Shown: positions 1 to 11,883, counted from the first letter of the stretch. The stretch: DNA of 64,000 nucleotides from Smallanthus sonchifolius (GCA_023525975.1 CM042021.1:107553501-107617500), one strand, 5' to 3'. The notes: a model not told the origin generated them from the sequence alone. A program made the numbers and translations.

Positions 1-1279
1 CATCTTTACAAATTAATTAATCTAACCTTTGATTATTTAAAATAAATTTTTAAATGATTAAACAAAATAATAAATTTTCCTAACTTATCAATACTTTGAC
101 AAGACATTTTATACAATCAATCGTTTACGGTATATATATAATCGAGCGTACAAATAAAAAAACCTTTTTTTTCTAAATATATTTAAACATGTAGTTAAAT
201 TTCATTTGCCTTTAACAAACAATAAATGAATAAATTATTACATTACGCACTTAAAGTTTTATTTTTCATTTTGACACATCGCCCTAATAAATAAATAAAT
301 AAAATTATTTATTTATTCTAGTATATATATAAACGTATTATTTTCTTTTAAGAGACTCATTATTTAAAATAGAATATTTTCGTTAAACCATGAACCTCAA
401 ATATTTTCATAAGGCGTTTTGGACATACCACACAAACCTTACACAAACTCCTACCCGATGAACGTTAGATCTATCCTTAGACTTAGTACATGTTATTAAT
501 TTAAGATCATAATTGTTACATTAGGTTAACTCGTGATCTAAGAATCAATTGTTGCTTCATACTTGCGCGTGTCATCCACACAACACATACAAGTGAGTTT
601 ACATAGCCCCTCTTTTACATTTTTACATATTTTGGGGTGAAAGATGATCTATTCTTTAAACCTTTTTACATAAACTTAAATACAATTCAATAATATGATA
701 TTATGTGTTACGTGCTTTATGCTTGAATGCTATGAGTTAAGACTACATATACATGACTTTAGTACAATCATTAACTACGTACAAGCCAACGGTTAACATT
801 GATGGATCTATTATGTCTGACAAACCCACCCGGTTAGGGTGTTTGTTACCGACTTTACATAAGGGTAACCTGCGTGTTATGCCTCAGTCCAAGGTTTGAT
901 TGTACACACATAATTTAACTATAGATTCTCCATAAATACCTTATACACATGTATCGTATGAATTGTATAAAACATCTTAAACTTGTTGTGTGTCAAAACC
1001 TATGTATGCTCACCAACTTTTTAGTTGACCTTGTTTTCATCATGTTTCAGGTACTAACGCTTGAGAATAAGTACACGCTGCTTCACTTAGGACCGAGGAC
1101 CTAGAATTTAAATTAATGAAACTATTTATGTATTTCTATTTTCCTTGTATTGTTGAATTCATGATTATTTATGATATGAAACTGGTTGTTTAATATATTT
1201 AAACTTTAGTAAACCTTGAGCTTTTGAACAGTCTACATGTCCCGCCCCGACGTATTCCACCGTCGGTTGGGGTGTGACA
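1..1279 (+). mobile_element. 3' portion of a Tekay-like Ty3 LTR, cut by the window edge
   Basis: The last part reads CCGTCGGTTGGGGTGTGACA, the same terminal motif as the LTRs of the element at 40776-52256, and the upstream text (CATAGCCCC, TTGGGGTGAAA, CATGTTTCAGGT about 230 bp from the end) follows the same order as 43150-43910. It is therefore the final 1.3 kb of a diverged LTR of that family in plus orientation. No primer-binding site follows the terminal CA, so it is a solo LTR or a 3' LTR; the left end lies outside the window and the TSD cannot be tested. No ORF of interest. Confidence 0.75.
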
Positions 1280-2496
1280 AGATGATCGATCTCAGCCCAT
1301 TACACACACTCCACACCTCCTTTTTACACACACAAACACTCTGAAGTTCTGATCCCGAGCCCCTGTTCACATACGAGAGTCTGGTTTTAGCCATTCGACT
1401 TCAAATTGCCTTAGATAGTGCTGAGGTAAGGTTCTGAGTTCCTTTTAAGCTTTGGTTATACACCATTAAGCTAGGCTGGTATAAATAAGTAATGTTATGA
1501 TTATCTAGGAGCTCTGCCTGAGGGGTTTTGCCACATTACTGATTTATAAGCCGAAATACTGTCCAGGTGAGTTCCTAAACTGTGATGCATGAACCCAATC
1601 ATGACCTTGTCTTGCATGATTGATTTATGAAAACATTTTGACTATCTTGAAACGATTGTACCGATAGTTTATATATAACGTATTCTAAGCGCTTATTATA
1701 TTTCACTTGCCCGTGGAACAGCATGTTGGACAGGACCCGTGGAACGGTCTTCTGTTATATATATACTGAATGATTGTTCATAGTTATCTATGAATTTGGG
1801 TGTTGAACCCATGAATGTGTTTGAGATACTTCGGCTGGTAATTTTAATAAACTACTTTAGTTTATGAATTCACCAGCTTTACGCTGACCCATGTTTTATC
1901 AAATGTTTTGAACGCATCATAGGTAGTCATTAGACAAGGCATTCCATAACTAGAATGAAGTGATGAACGATCCAGATGATGGGCATGCCTGGAACTATAA
2001 GTCCCGAATGACTCGTTCCTTGTTATGAACAGATGATGTAACTTTATGAGAATATGATGTAAACACTATTTTAATAAAAGTTGATGATTTTAGTTTCCGC
2101 TGTGTGTTCTTGATATCAACATCACAGTAACTAGAAGGTGACCTTCTGACCAGTATGTAGTTATCTGACAAACAGAGGGTTCTGTCTTGGAAAGGATGGT
2201 GTATAAATCTCTCCTAGACCCGTCGTTCTTTCTTGGGAACATATCTGTTGGTGGTACTACTCTGGTTAGATAATTGTCCTGTGTTATGGGTGTGACATTT
2301 CTAAGTCTAAGAGTAGGATTCATGTAGATCCTTTGTAGTTCATGTAGTTGCATCAGGTAGTCAGAAATAGATAGATGTAGGTAAGTATAGTATAGAGTGG
2401 AATTCCTAACAATATACATGAGTTAAACTCATGTTTGGGACTCCTAGGATATAGTCTAGGTCAAGTGTATCTAATAACCTAATTCCCTATAACCAT
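1280..2496. other. Unassigned retrotransposon debris
   Basis: No recognisable protein. The stretch 1280-2090 has LTR-like character: CACCAGC..GCTGA near 1870 resembles a motif near the end of solo LTR S2. The stretch 2430-2496 is the leader of a minus-strand Tekay-like element: on the plus strand it shares TATAGTCTAGGTCAA and CCTATAACCA-like text with the leader at 58390-58433, directly beside a primer site. A 109-codon minus frame at 2090-2419 lies in this leader and matches no family I know. Confidence 0.4.
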
Positions 2497-2509
2497 GGCT
2501 CTGATACCA
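2497..2509 (-). other. Primer-binding site, Met-initiator tRNA type
   Basis: The minus strand reads TGGTATCAGAGCC, the standard complement of the 3' end of plant initiator Met-tRNA, three bases from the LTR that starts at 2513. It marks 2513 onward as the 5' LTR of a minus-strand element whose interior ran to the left. Confidence 0.85.
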
Positions 2510-2512
2510 ATC

Positions 2513-3480
2513 AGTCACACCCCTAGGTGGTTGTTCATAAGCACATGATCATCTACTATTAAATGACAATATTTATTCATCAATTTAAAAGCATCCGTTG
2601 CAAAGGAAATGGAAAATGAAACGTTCAAGACATAACATAAATTAAATTAGACTAGGTCCAAGTCCTAGGTGAGCAAGTAGTGTCCTCAAACAGGTGCACC
2701 TGAAACATGTGGGTAAATGTCAAATACAAGTAGTTAGTGAGTAACATAGGTTTTGACACCAACAAAAGTTAAGTAAAAAGTATTTGAAATTCAATATGTG
2801 CAAAGCGTAACTAAGGCATAAATGTGAAAACATACATATTTTATAGGGTATTATTAATTAAAACTAAATAAATAAACATCACTTTTATATTTTCTGTTTA
2901 TATAAAAAAAACACCATAGAATACGTTTATACAATTTATAAAAGTTAAGTTGGAGTTTCTAAATATTTAAATAATGCATAAAAAGGTAAAAAAAAAAGGA
3001 ATTAAATCTCAAAAGTTTGGCACTGACCGGACTCGAACCCGCGTCCCCAGCTGGGTCACACACACACACCACACTAACCATCAGACCAGGGCTTATGCAG
3101 TGGTCTGAAACTGACACGGTTAAGTTTTAACCAACAAGTCTGGGACATCTTCTTCCCCAACACACTCCTGAAACCCTAACCCGTCAAATTCCTCGATTGA
3201 CTAACGATTTGAACCCGGATTCATGGGGCTTTTGCTCTAGGGTCTGAGACGAATCTATGAGTACAAAAATTACCTGAAATGGATGCGTGGTGGATGAGAT
3301 TTATTGTGGTCCGTAGACCCGAGGTCTTCGATGGATTTAGGCGACCCGGAGAGGAAATCAGACGTGAATAAGAGTGTAGCGAGTTTGCAATGAGTGTCGT
3401 TGATGATTGGGGGTGGATATTTATACCCAATCTGGCCTTTAATGGCTCGAACATTGTATGTTTAAGTGTGGTGTTTTCAA
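2513..3480 (-). mobile_element. 5' LTR (part) of a minus-strand Ty3 element, same family as solo LTR S3
   Basis: The plus strand starts AGTCACACCC where TGTCACACCC is expected, so the terminal TG has mutated to AG. The next 350 bp match the reverse complement of the end of solo LTR S3 (11884-15434): GTTGTTCATAAGCACATGATC, GTAGTGTCCT, GGTGCACCTGAAACAT and GTTTTGACACCAACAAAAG occur in the same order. The far end of the LTR is not found; similarity fades after about 3480, so the copy is truncated or very diverged. It contains a tRNA-like module at 3010-3088. Confidence 0.65.
3010..3088 (-). other. tRNA-like module (A box and B box) inside an LTR
   Basis: On the minus strand TGGTCTGATGGTTAGTG (3072-3088) fits a Pol III A box and GGTTCGAGTCC (3029-3039) is a perfect B box about 33 nt downstream; four T follow at 3011-3014. 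The spacing and the T-run are those of a tRNA gene, but I cannot fold a full cloverleaf, so this is a tRNA-derived or SINE-like module rather than a functional tRNA gene. Similar modules lie in solo LTR S3 and in both LTRs of Tekay-inner. Confidence 0.5.
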
Positions 3481-3970
3481 TTACGGGTTAGTCATGAAAA
3501 CGCTCATAAAGATTCAATTAAACTCGATTAATGGGTTGTTTAATCAATTTAAACATGTTGCCGTTATCGGTTTTGAGTGAGGATGTCTCAGTCGCGAGTT
3601 CAAGAATTGAACGGCAAAACCGGTGGTGAGGGGTTTCGAACCCATGACTGGAAAAGGAGGGGGAAGGAATCCGGATTTTGCAAACAGGCCCTTGAGGTTT
3701 CAAGTTTTTAATGTTTTATGTAAAAACATGGTTTTAATTGAAGTTCAAGTTCCAAAAACTACATTTTTAACCCTGGATTTTTTTTATAAATCATAAAAGT
3801 ATTTAATCTTATAGTTTTTTTTTTTATAAAATCTAATGGATCTTTATGTTATAAATAAAACAAAAAATGTAATTTATTAAATAGAGTTAATTCTTTTTTA
3901 TTATAAAAGCCTAAACCCTAATTTTTTATCGAATTTATAATTTAGGTTTTATAAGTTTGTATTAATATAT

Positions 3971-3973
<3 letters not shown>

Positions 3974-4006
<33 letters not shown>
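3974..4006. repeat. (TA)n microsatellite
   Basis: About 16 uninterrupted TA units in an AT-rich block. Confidence 0.95.
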
Positions 4007-4009
<3 letters not shown>

Positions 4010-4035
4010 TAGAAAATACCTTAGCATATGTATGA

Positions 4036-4082
4036 ATAACAAATATTTATTTACATAATTTCTTTATATAAATATTTGTTAT
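4036..4082. repeat. 15-bp perfect inverted repeat with 17-nt spacer
   Basis: Left arm ATAACAAATATTTAT (4036-4050), right arm its exact reverse complement (4068-4082). It sits at the probable breakpoint of the Athila-B interior. Confidence 0.9.
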
Positions 4083-4189
4083 CCTTGAAATTAAATAATG
4101 GTACATCATACATGCATATTCCAGTAATGAAATAAATAGAATAACTTTTATTGAGATATAGATCATTTAATAATGAAATTACAAGTGAT

Positions 4190-4877
4190 GGAAAAGTTAA
4201 AAATAAAGGCCGGAATTTCTCGGGGATTACATTGTGGCAACCTCTGATCAAACTGATGTTCATTAGGCCTTTCAAACCGAACACCTGTATCATGCCTTCT
4301 GTATGCTGACACCCTAACCCTCTGTCTGTCTCTTCTGTCAAACTCATTAGCATCATCCTCATACTCCCCAAACTCTTCATCAAACCCATCTGCTTCGTCC
4401 TCATAGTCTAAACTTGAAGTGTATGGATGAAAGCCCGGTGGGGGGTTGAGTGAAATATGGAGCGTTTTGTCATGGGTGGCTGTGATGTTGGTGATATGGT
4501 ATCCGGCACTATCCTCACATATGGTGAAGAATAATGAGCTTCGGGTTTGAAGTCAAAAGGTTGGCTTACTTGTGGTAGAGGTTGGCCAAAACTTGGTAAT
4601 GGTGGAATTTGACTGGTGGATTGGTTGAGGTTTCCATCTGCCCTAGGTGGAGGAACAGATGATGAGAACACACCCGAGGTGGGCTACTGTTATGGTGGTA
4701 ACTAATCCGCAGGAGGCAGATTAGATTGCTTCCCAAGTTCATGTTTATTCTCCATTTGAGTTGAGAAGCTACTACCCTGTTGGTTATGTGAAAAACCCTG
4801 TTCTGTCTAGCAGTCTTCTCAATTTCTGGATCAAAGAGCAATGGAGAGGATTTCTTAGAGTATCTTGTATGATGCAT
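4190..4877 (-). pseudogene. Athila-B gag, N-terminal remnant
   Basis: Reads leftward from ATG at 4877, 145 bp beyond the primer site. The start MHHTR followed by a short basic stretch matches the start MHHTR of the Athila-A gag at 31513, as expected for related elements. Beyond about 60 residues the reading moves between frames: a Pro-rich segment is carried by the frame at 4671-4408 (three RxxP/PPLP-like runs), then an acidic segment by another. Capsid, nucleocapsid, protease and pol are absent, and the interior stops near 4190. It is a truncated, frameshifted relic of the particle-forming protein of an Athila/Tat-type Ty3 element. Confidence 0.6.
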
Positions 4878-5021
4878 ACAATTGAGGAATCACCTGCATA
4901 ACACAAACAAGAAAACCCTGTGTAATGCTGAACACAACAAAATAAGACAAGAAATTAAAAACAAGAATTTGATTTTTGTGATTTGTAGCAAAAAGAACAA
5001 ATTAACCCCTTGCGCACTAAC

Positions 5022-5039
5022 TCCCCGGAAACGGCGCCA
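5022..5039 (-). other. Primer-binding site of Athila-B
   Basis: The minus strand reads TGGCGCCGTTTCCGGGGA, the Athila/Tat-type primer site with one difference from the site of Athila-A (31670-31687). It is three bases from the LTR edge at 5043. Confidence 0.85.
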
Positions 5040-5042
5040 TTT

Positions 5043-5676
5043 TGATCGATGTCGTTCGGTCGGTCAAAAACAATCCTTAAACACCTTAACTAGTAAGGGT
5101 AAATAGAGTATCGTATCCACGAGGAGTTTGTGAAAAGTGTCACATTGTTATAGATATTGAAAGACATAAAGCAATAACTACTGATTTGGATTTGGATTTA
5201 AAACAATATGGAGGAAGGTAATCCTCTCTGGGGTTCAGGTTTGCAAACAAAAGTTCTTCCTGGTCTACCTAGCAAGCAATCACATAGACACAATCGCACA
5301 TGGTTCAACTGAATTCTGTGAAAATATTAGAACAAGCTGTTAAGAAAGCCTATTCATGTATAATCAGTTTATATTAACCAATTGACACTCAAATCTCACG
5401 ACGCCCTTGATGTAAATAAACCTAAGACTGATGAGACTCGAATCAACAATTCGAAATCAACACAAACACTTTAAAGCATTCAATCAATAAATGTAATCAT
5501 ATGGCTTAAGATGCCAATCAAAACTACAAACCAAGACCAAGTATTCCAGAAATTACAAGTGCAAACGCAAAACCCTACACCCGGAGATGACCATGGGTGA
5601 TTTAGCTACTCATACTCCTCACAATGATCAAAACTAATGTTATGGAACTTACAAGCATAAAACTCTAGTAACAATC
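5043..5676 (-). mobile_element. Athila-B 5' LTR, left segment
   Basis: Starts TGATCGATGTCG directly after the primer site and runs to the insertion point of solo LTR S1 at 5676. Its other segment is 35567-36025, which ends TTACA, giving TG...CA termini and a joined length near 1.1 kb. The two segments meet at the duplicated target CAATC (5672-5676 and 35562-35566). No gene. Confidence 0.75.
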
Positions 5677-5829
5677 TGTAAGGCCCCAAACCGGGTACCC
5701 TACAGTTGGTTCTCATAACAGGTTATTCCCATAAAAATACTCATTTTAGATATATTAAACTACAGTGGAAGTCTTTCTAAAAACATTAATTGCTATTTAA
5801 TGTCATTAAGTTACCTCAAGAATGCTTGC
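5677..5829 (-). mobile_element. Solo LTR S1, left segment
   Basis: Begins TGTAAGGCCCC, the reverse complement of the end of solo LTR S2 (10916-10926), so S1 and S2 are the same family in opposite orientation. It is interrupted at 5829/33219 by Athila-A with TSD CTTGC. The rest is 33219-35561, ending GGGATGTTACA; total about 2.5 kb. Flanking TSD CAATC is perfect. Confidence 0.85.
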
Positions 5830-7450
5830 TGATGTAGTCCAGACGGTCTATGTAAAAACTCTACTAAACCTAACCTAGAATCCTAAGTAATAAATGGAAA
5901 ACCTATGAACTAGATCGCACTGACAGGCAAGTGTACCTATCGAGTGTAGCACAGCTTAATGGTAAACCGGATTATCGAACCCTAGAGACACTGAATAAAA
6001 AAACTAGACTCTGACTCAGACTAAAGATTGATTTGGTTTGGGGGGTTGACTACACTAAGGATTATCACTAATAATGCAGAAAACTAAGGTCGACTCAAAC
6101 TATCAAGAAAAAGACTAAAGTGAAATCAGGAATGGGAAGAATACTACCTAGGTCGGAATCCTACTTGCAAAGTACAACTTCTACCGGTTCTGGAAACTAT
6201 GATGGATCTAGGTTTCTAAGGATGACAACTAAAGACTTCCTAGTGGATCCCTAATCATTCTCAGGTTGTCACCAACTAAGCTACCTAAAGATGTACTAAA
6301 CTCACCAGATGGTCGAATCACCTCTCGGGTATTTCCAACAATGATAATGTACCCGAAAGACAGATCACCTTTCAGTCTCACTATCCACGACACATCGAAG
6401 ATGCACAGGGTAATCTCAGGATGAGAACTATGACATGAACTAGCAACAGCCACTAGACACCTAATACTAACGCCCTCTCAGACTGTTAACACTCAGATTC
6501 CTAATGACGAAGACGAGACAACTAATTCTCACCTCTCGGGTATTGAACTAGGACACACACTCAATTCTTATCAGGGATTAACCAACACTCATATGGATTA
6601 CTACATCTAGCAAACCACTTAGGTCACAAGCAATACGCAAACAACCTAAACATGCATCTATTAATGAAAGACATTCAACAAGACAACATGAGGAACATTA
6701 ATCAACACAAAACCATATTAAAGCATGCTATATCATCACAATTAATATCCAAAGATCGTTTACAAAATCAATTAACCATCAAACGAATCCAAAACCGAAT
6801 AAAAATCTAAACTATACGCATATTCATCAATTGACCCAGGCAGTATAAGAGTTTTATCCAAAGATCATGCTTAAACACTTCAAAGCAGAAGTAAAAAGCA
6901 AGAACAAGGTATCAAACAATCAAATCAAAGATAAAAAACAAAGATTGAAACCTAGAACGCTGAAATCAACGAACCCGGAAGCAAAGTCTTCAACTTTTTG
7001 CTTTTAATCCCTTCTCCAGCCTCAAAATCGCTTGTGGACCTCTTCTCAGATGGCTGGAATCGAACTCCTCGTATTATGGCATTACAATTCTATTAAAAGT
7101 CGATTTTAGGGTTTTTCCCGGATTTCCTGTCTCTCGGGTAAACAAGTCGGGCCTTCGCGTACCGCGAAGGCCAAAATAGTCACGCCCGGTTCTGATCTTC
7201 CTCGTGTACCGCGAAACATTCTTCTGGGCTTCTCGCGTACCGCGAGAGACTGAAATTTAACATTTTTCACTTTTTCCCATGGACTTTCTTCTCTTGCTCG
7301 GTTTTTTCACGTATTCACTTGTATTTTTCCAGAGCTCCTGTAAACATACAATAGACTCAAATACAGACTTAAAAGACTCAAAACAAAGATAAAACTAATA
7401 AAAAACGCACAACTACAACAGAATAAAGATGTGTGCTTTACACTATATCA
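5830..7450 (-). repeat. Athila-A 3' LTR (1,621 bp)
   Basis: Starts TGATGTAGTCCAGACGG and ends CACTATATCA. It matches 31694-33213 throughout, except that the partner lacks about 100 bp corresponding to roughly 7085-7175. It holds GC-rich hairpins: arms GCCTTCGCG / CGCGAAGGC around TAC at 7151-7171, and TCTCGCG / CGCGAGA around TAC at 7231-7247. The 74-codon minus frame at 6229-6453 recurs in the other LTR only because the LTRs are copies; I do not call it a gene. Confidence 0.9.
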
Positions 7451-8439
7451 AATATCCCCACACTTAACCTTTTTTCGTCCTCGAAAAAGCTGCAAATGGA
7501 ATCATAACCAGATCTAACTTAACAAACATCAATTACCAATTATCAAAACATACTCACGCGTTAAAAAGCAATAATCAGTATTTCTGTCCGATTAAACCCA
7601 AGCACCAACTTTCAAGCCCCCGTTACATATTCTAACATTACATTACCAGGCATATTAGTCAATCTATGTGACTCACACTTAACAGTTACAGCTCTACCTA
7701 ATCCCGTCTCACGGTCATGTTTAGGCACGGATCAAAGCATATATATTTACCCTACCACGTTAAACTAAAATTTACAGGTTTTTAGAAATCAGATGAAACA
7801 TGAATGAATGGATAAAATATGAGCATCATTAAGCAAATTAACTTTCATCTAGAGGTGTTTCAACCAAGTCACTATCCCGGAAGGTAACACATAGACTAAA
7901 TCATATCAGTGAAGCACATAAGAATCAACCCAGTGGTGTTTCAATCAGGCTGGAACCCGACGTGTGACACGTAGGCGAAACTTGGATTTCAATCAAATAA
8001 GCTCATGTATATGGAATATGGATGCGGGCGCCATCGAAACTCGGATTTATTCTCATAAAGAGGGAATGGTGTGCCAGGAAAATTCAAAAACCTCTAAATT
8101 TTAACTTAACGTGGTACCTATCACCCTATATTGACAGTTTCAGTATAACCATTACCCTAAGATGAATACCCACAAGATATCATGATTTTAAATCAATTAA
8201 TTCCTAAACAACACAAACAAGATATTTAAGCTTTACTAGCTAGTTCGGTCTACCAAAACATCACTAGTTAAACACGTTTTCAATTATTTAAATCATTTAA
8301 ACTCACAAGTAGATCCAGTTGTACTATCATTTTCTAAGTATAAGCAGTTATTTCCAAGGACTTTTTTTCAAAATTTTTAATTTTTTTTGTATTTTTGAAT
8401 TTTTATAAACAAGACAAAGTAGCTAAACTAGACACTCAC
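7451..8439 (-). other. Athila-A 3' untranslated interior with polypurine tract
   Basis: Directly beside the 3' LTR the minus strand reads AAGTGTGGGGATATT, a purine-rich tract suited to prime plus-strand synthesis (7451-7465). The rest is non-coding and AT-rich with poly-T/A runs near 8360-8400. No ORF with family character. Confidence 0.65.
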
Positions 8440-8637
8440 TGTAACATCCCAAATTCTCTACTACTTAAAACACGAGATTTCCGTTTAAGGTTATCGTTAT
8501 CGAGAACGAAAGTATAGCACGATAGTTGAAGTACCAATTTAATTAAAAGCTGAAAATGAGAGTTCTACAAGTGAAGGGGGCGAAAATGAAAATTTCTAAA
8601 ACCTAAATACCCACTTTTAAGATTGCAGCCGCCACCC

Positions 8638-8660
8638 CCCTCCCCCCCCCCCCCCCCCCA
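8638..8660. repeat. Poly-C tract
   Basis: Runs of 7 and about 18 C separated by a single T, in S2. A second C-run of similar length is in solo LTR S3 at 12573-12590. Confidence 0.9.
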
Positions 8661-9170
8661 TTTCCCGTTTTCCATTTTCCCGCTTCGTCGGATGCCATTA
8701 GAGGCCACACTCCCACCTCCATTCAACCCTAATTCGATCAACACCTGCAATGCATTGCTCATGGGAGGCATAGATTTTCAGGTTCAACTCAGAAGATGAC
8801 CACAGGATGGTCTTGTTAGGTCTGTGTCGCGCGTGCAGTAGGTAAGGTGAGGCCGACGGCTTTGGTTCTTTCACATCGGCAAAGGTAGTTAGGAATAGAG
8901 TGAGAACGATATGGTGGAACACTCTAGTGGTGGAGCTCATTAACAGCTAGTTCATGGAAGTTGAAGACTGTAAGGAGAGGGTACGAGTTGCTGCCATAAC
9001 TCCGGTAGCAGCGGCGACGTATACACGGACGGCGGGGTCATAAACAACAGGCTATGAAGATGTTGGTGGTGTAGCGATGAGGATGGTGATGTTGGTCACA
9101 CAATGATAATAATATGATGCTCGTACGGTGATGTTTATTTTAGGTAACCAGGAGGAAGGAGTTTCCGGTG

Positions 9171-9810
9171 GTAGTTTCGGGTAGTGGTTCAGCAGAAGTA
9201 GTAGTTTCGGGTAGTGGTGACAGGCACAAGGTGACTAACGGTGGTGGTGGTAGGAGCTTCATGCGGTGAGTTTCATAGTGGCCGATGGCAATCGGAGGCT
9301 CGGTTACGGTGACAATGTGATGTTGTAGTAGCCGAGTATAGATAGTGGTTCACGGTGACAACCTTGTCTGTGGTGGCTCGGATTGAAGTTCGCAGTGGTG
9401 GTTTGTCACAAAAGGCAGCAGGTGGCGGTGGCGTGTTGATGGCAGCAGTAGTTTCGGGAGAATGGTGATGCTCAAAGTGGTAGTTTCGGAAGAATGGTGA
9501 TGCTCAAAGTGCTAGTTTCGGGTGAAGGGTGAAGTTCAATATGGTAGCTTCGGCTAAAGTTCAAGATGGTAGTTTCGGTTAAAGTGAAGTTCAAGAGAGT
9601 AGTTTCGATAATAGAGTATTAGATAACATTTTTGACATGACGGTGATGATAGTTCGATGATGATGATTGTATGATGATGAGATGGTAGTTTCGATGATGA
9701 TGATTTTGTTATATTAGTTTCGATGATGATGAGTATGGTATATTAGTTTCGATTATGACGATTATGAGATAGTAGTTTCGATGAGGATGATATGATAGAA
9801 GTTTCGGGTG
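9171..9810 (+). repeat. Degenerate minisatellite built on GTAGTTTCG(GG)
   Basis: The motif TAGTTTCG recurs more than ten times at uneven spacing, mixed with GATGATGAT runs in the second half. It is part of solo LTR S2. Confidence 0.8.
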
Positions 9811-9960
9811 ATGATGATTAGATGATGAAGATGATGATTATATAATGATGATAATGATGGATATGGTTCGGGTCGGGTCTCGGCTATATTTCGGGATCAT
9901 GTTCGAGAAGAGTATGTGTGACACCTAGAGACGCCTACTGACCCGAGATAGTATCTCAGG

Positions 9961-10123
9961 GCTTTATATGTATACTATATAGTGCATGTTATGAATATAT
10001 GTGAATGTTATGGCAAGTATGTTATGAATTATGAATGAAAGTATGATATAACACAAAAGAATGAAATCGTGCTTTATATGTATACTATATAGTGCAAGTT
10101 ATGAATATATGTGAATGTTATGG
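9961..10123 (+). repeat. 53-bp direct duplication
   Basis: 9961-10013 and 10071-10123 differ at one base (GTGCATG versus GTGCAAG), separated by 57 bp. Confidence 0.95.
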
Positions 10124-10931
10124 ACGCTTCGATGCTAACGGCTACTACGGTAAACGGACGACCATGTGACTATTTTGCAACCGGGACATATACATTCCTT
10201 CATCGGTTAGGACGTATGAAAGGCATCAATGGACGGTCAAAGCAAAACGTCTTGTCAATGATAAGTAGAACAATTGCATAAATAATAGTTCGCATAGGAA
10301 AAGGATGCCTTCGGGCAGACGGGCGAAAGGACGGACTACGAAGGTAGACACGGTAGACGGACGGCCAAAGGTTGCCAGACGGTAATGAAGGACGGAGTAC
10401 TTCGGTAGACACGGTATGAATTACGGCCTACGACGGTAGGACGAAGCGTCTATCTTTGTGACTTACGCAATCAATGACGGGTTGATCACCCTTATGTGTA
10501 TGACCAATGAATGTTCAATGAAACCAAAGATGTGTATATATATTTATATGTACTTTCAATGAATGATAAATGAAAGCAATTCAAGTGTATATATGTATAT
10601 TTATACTTATAAAGAAATAATGTTTATGCCTACTTGCTTTAAACTAGAACTCACCAGCGTTAGCTGATTTTTTGGATGCACTTCAGGAAAAAAGAAGAAA
10701 GGACGTGCGAAGGCGTGAATGCTACTCTGATACAAGACTGGCATCCTGTTAAATTGCTTATGTGTTAGAACAATGTTTTTTTTTATATGTTAAGACTTCC
10801 GTTACTATGTTATGTAATTGAATGCTTCCGCTGTAATTAAATGTTTTTAATTACAAGTTCAGTGATTAATGACTATGTTTATGAGTAAATACAACAAGTG
10901 AGGTCTCCTAGGAAAGGGGCCTTACACTCAC

Positions 10932-11694
10932 ATCCCCACACTTGAAAGACACATTGTCCTCAATGTGAAGCAAGACACAACTAAAAATAAAAATGCAAAA
11001 ATAAAAGGAATCGACTTAGCTAGTTATCATATATGCAAACAAATGTGCAGCTTCGTTCTTCCTTGTGTGCACCGTATAGCATTTCGGTCGTGGTTGCACA
11101 AACTATCGGCTTGCCTTTACAAACTTCATATAAGTGATAATCGATCCCGCCCGAATGGAGAATGAATACGGGTGGGATGATAAAAACTGCAAAATAAACC
11201 CGCAGCATTAAACTGACTCAAATTAAAATAAAGACTCGACTGACTCAAACTGACTCGCTAAGAATTAAGATACATAGCAGGGAAACGTACCTGATGGGTG
11301 GAAAACACATAGACATGAACGCCACAGCAAGGTGAATCATCATATCGAAACGGTTTCATGTATCCCATGGTAATGGTGGATGGTGAGTGATATGATGGAT
11401 GATGGTAATGGATGATGTGATAGATGATATGATGGTATCATGAATCATCATAGCACGAATCCCTGCAAAACTGACACAGACAAAACACACAAACCGAAAA
11501 ACACATAAAAAATAGACTCAGACCAAATAATGCACACAAACTCTACATCCCGAGCACTTGCCCGAGATTCAAGCAAGCCTATCAGGAGGCTTCTCCTTGA
11601 TACTAACCGGTACCCGCCTTCATCCTTCGCGATCTCCCGGTCCTCCACATCTCTAGCAAACAACTACTCCTGTCAAACAGTGGACCTCTATCAC
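10932..11694 (-). other. Athila-A interior between tail ORF and S2
   Basis: The minus strand contains a GGACAATGTGT...AAGTGTGGGGATG string at its left end (10932-10970), a signature found after the coding region of many Athila-type elements. The short frames at 11020-11208 and 11448-11663 have no recognisable domain. The RT-integrase block expected here is missing. Confidence 0.55.
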
Positions 11695-11883
11695 TCAGGT
11701 CCTTCCACCACAGCTTATACCTACCTGGCCTAAAATGATATGCACCAAATAACCAAGCAAATTATCTCCCCTTGACGTCCCCACACTTGGGGTTTTCACT
11801 CTTCCTAGGTTACCTAAATCGATTAACTCTCGAGTTCTCTTACGAAGCGGCCTAGACCTATGGTAGTCAGAACTAGGGGTCGG
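11695..11883 (-). pseudogene. Athila-A polyprotein tail, segment after S3
   Basis: Joins in sense with 15440-15682 across solo LTR S3: the duplicated target CCGAC lies inside codons on both sides. It encodes a basic patch (RSRPLRKRTREL) and then VKTPSVGT, echoing KTPSVGK on the other side of S3. No RT motif follows. I infer the last coding piece of a gag-protease polyprotein. Confidence 0.5.

Larger units (their letters stand above)
3481..4189. other. AT-rich non-coding stretch between LTR remnants
   Basis: No gene. It holds a B-box-like palindrome GGGTTCGAAACCC on the minus strand near 3636-3650 (also followed by TTTT), an AT-rich block 3760-4030, a (TA)n run and a 15-bp inverted repeat (listed separately). 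The junction between the LTR at 2513 and the Athila-type gag remnant lies somewhere here but I see no clean boundary or TSD. Confidence 0.5.
8440..10926 (+). mobile_element. Solo LTR S2 (2,487 bp) with TSD CTCAC
   Basis: Starts TGTAACATCCC and ends GGGGCCTTACA with a perfect 5-bp duplication at 8435-8439 and 10927-10931. No primer site, polypurine tract or coding interior lies between, so it is the product of LTR-LTR recombination. The plus orientation is chosen by analogy with Tekay-inner, whose LTR starts TGTAACATTCC. It contains a poly-C run (8638-8660), a TAGTTTCG minisatellite (9171-9810), a 53-bp duplication and a GACGG-rich patch (10140-10440). Apparent ORFs at 8565-8940 and 10200-10412 are composition artefacts. 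Confidence 0.9.

Noticed and set aside
6229..6453. 74-codon minus frame recurring as 87 codons at 32093-32356
   Set aside because: Both lie in the two LTRs of Athila-A; the similarity is LTR identity, not protein conservation.
7050..7080. B-box-like GAGTTCGATTCC on the minus strand in the Athila-A 3' LTR
   Set aside because: No A box or T-run at tRNA spacing, and the other LTR does not keep it.
8565..8940. Gly-rich minus frames
   Set aside because: Product of the poly-C tract in solo LTR S2.
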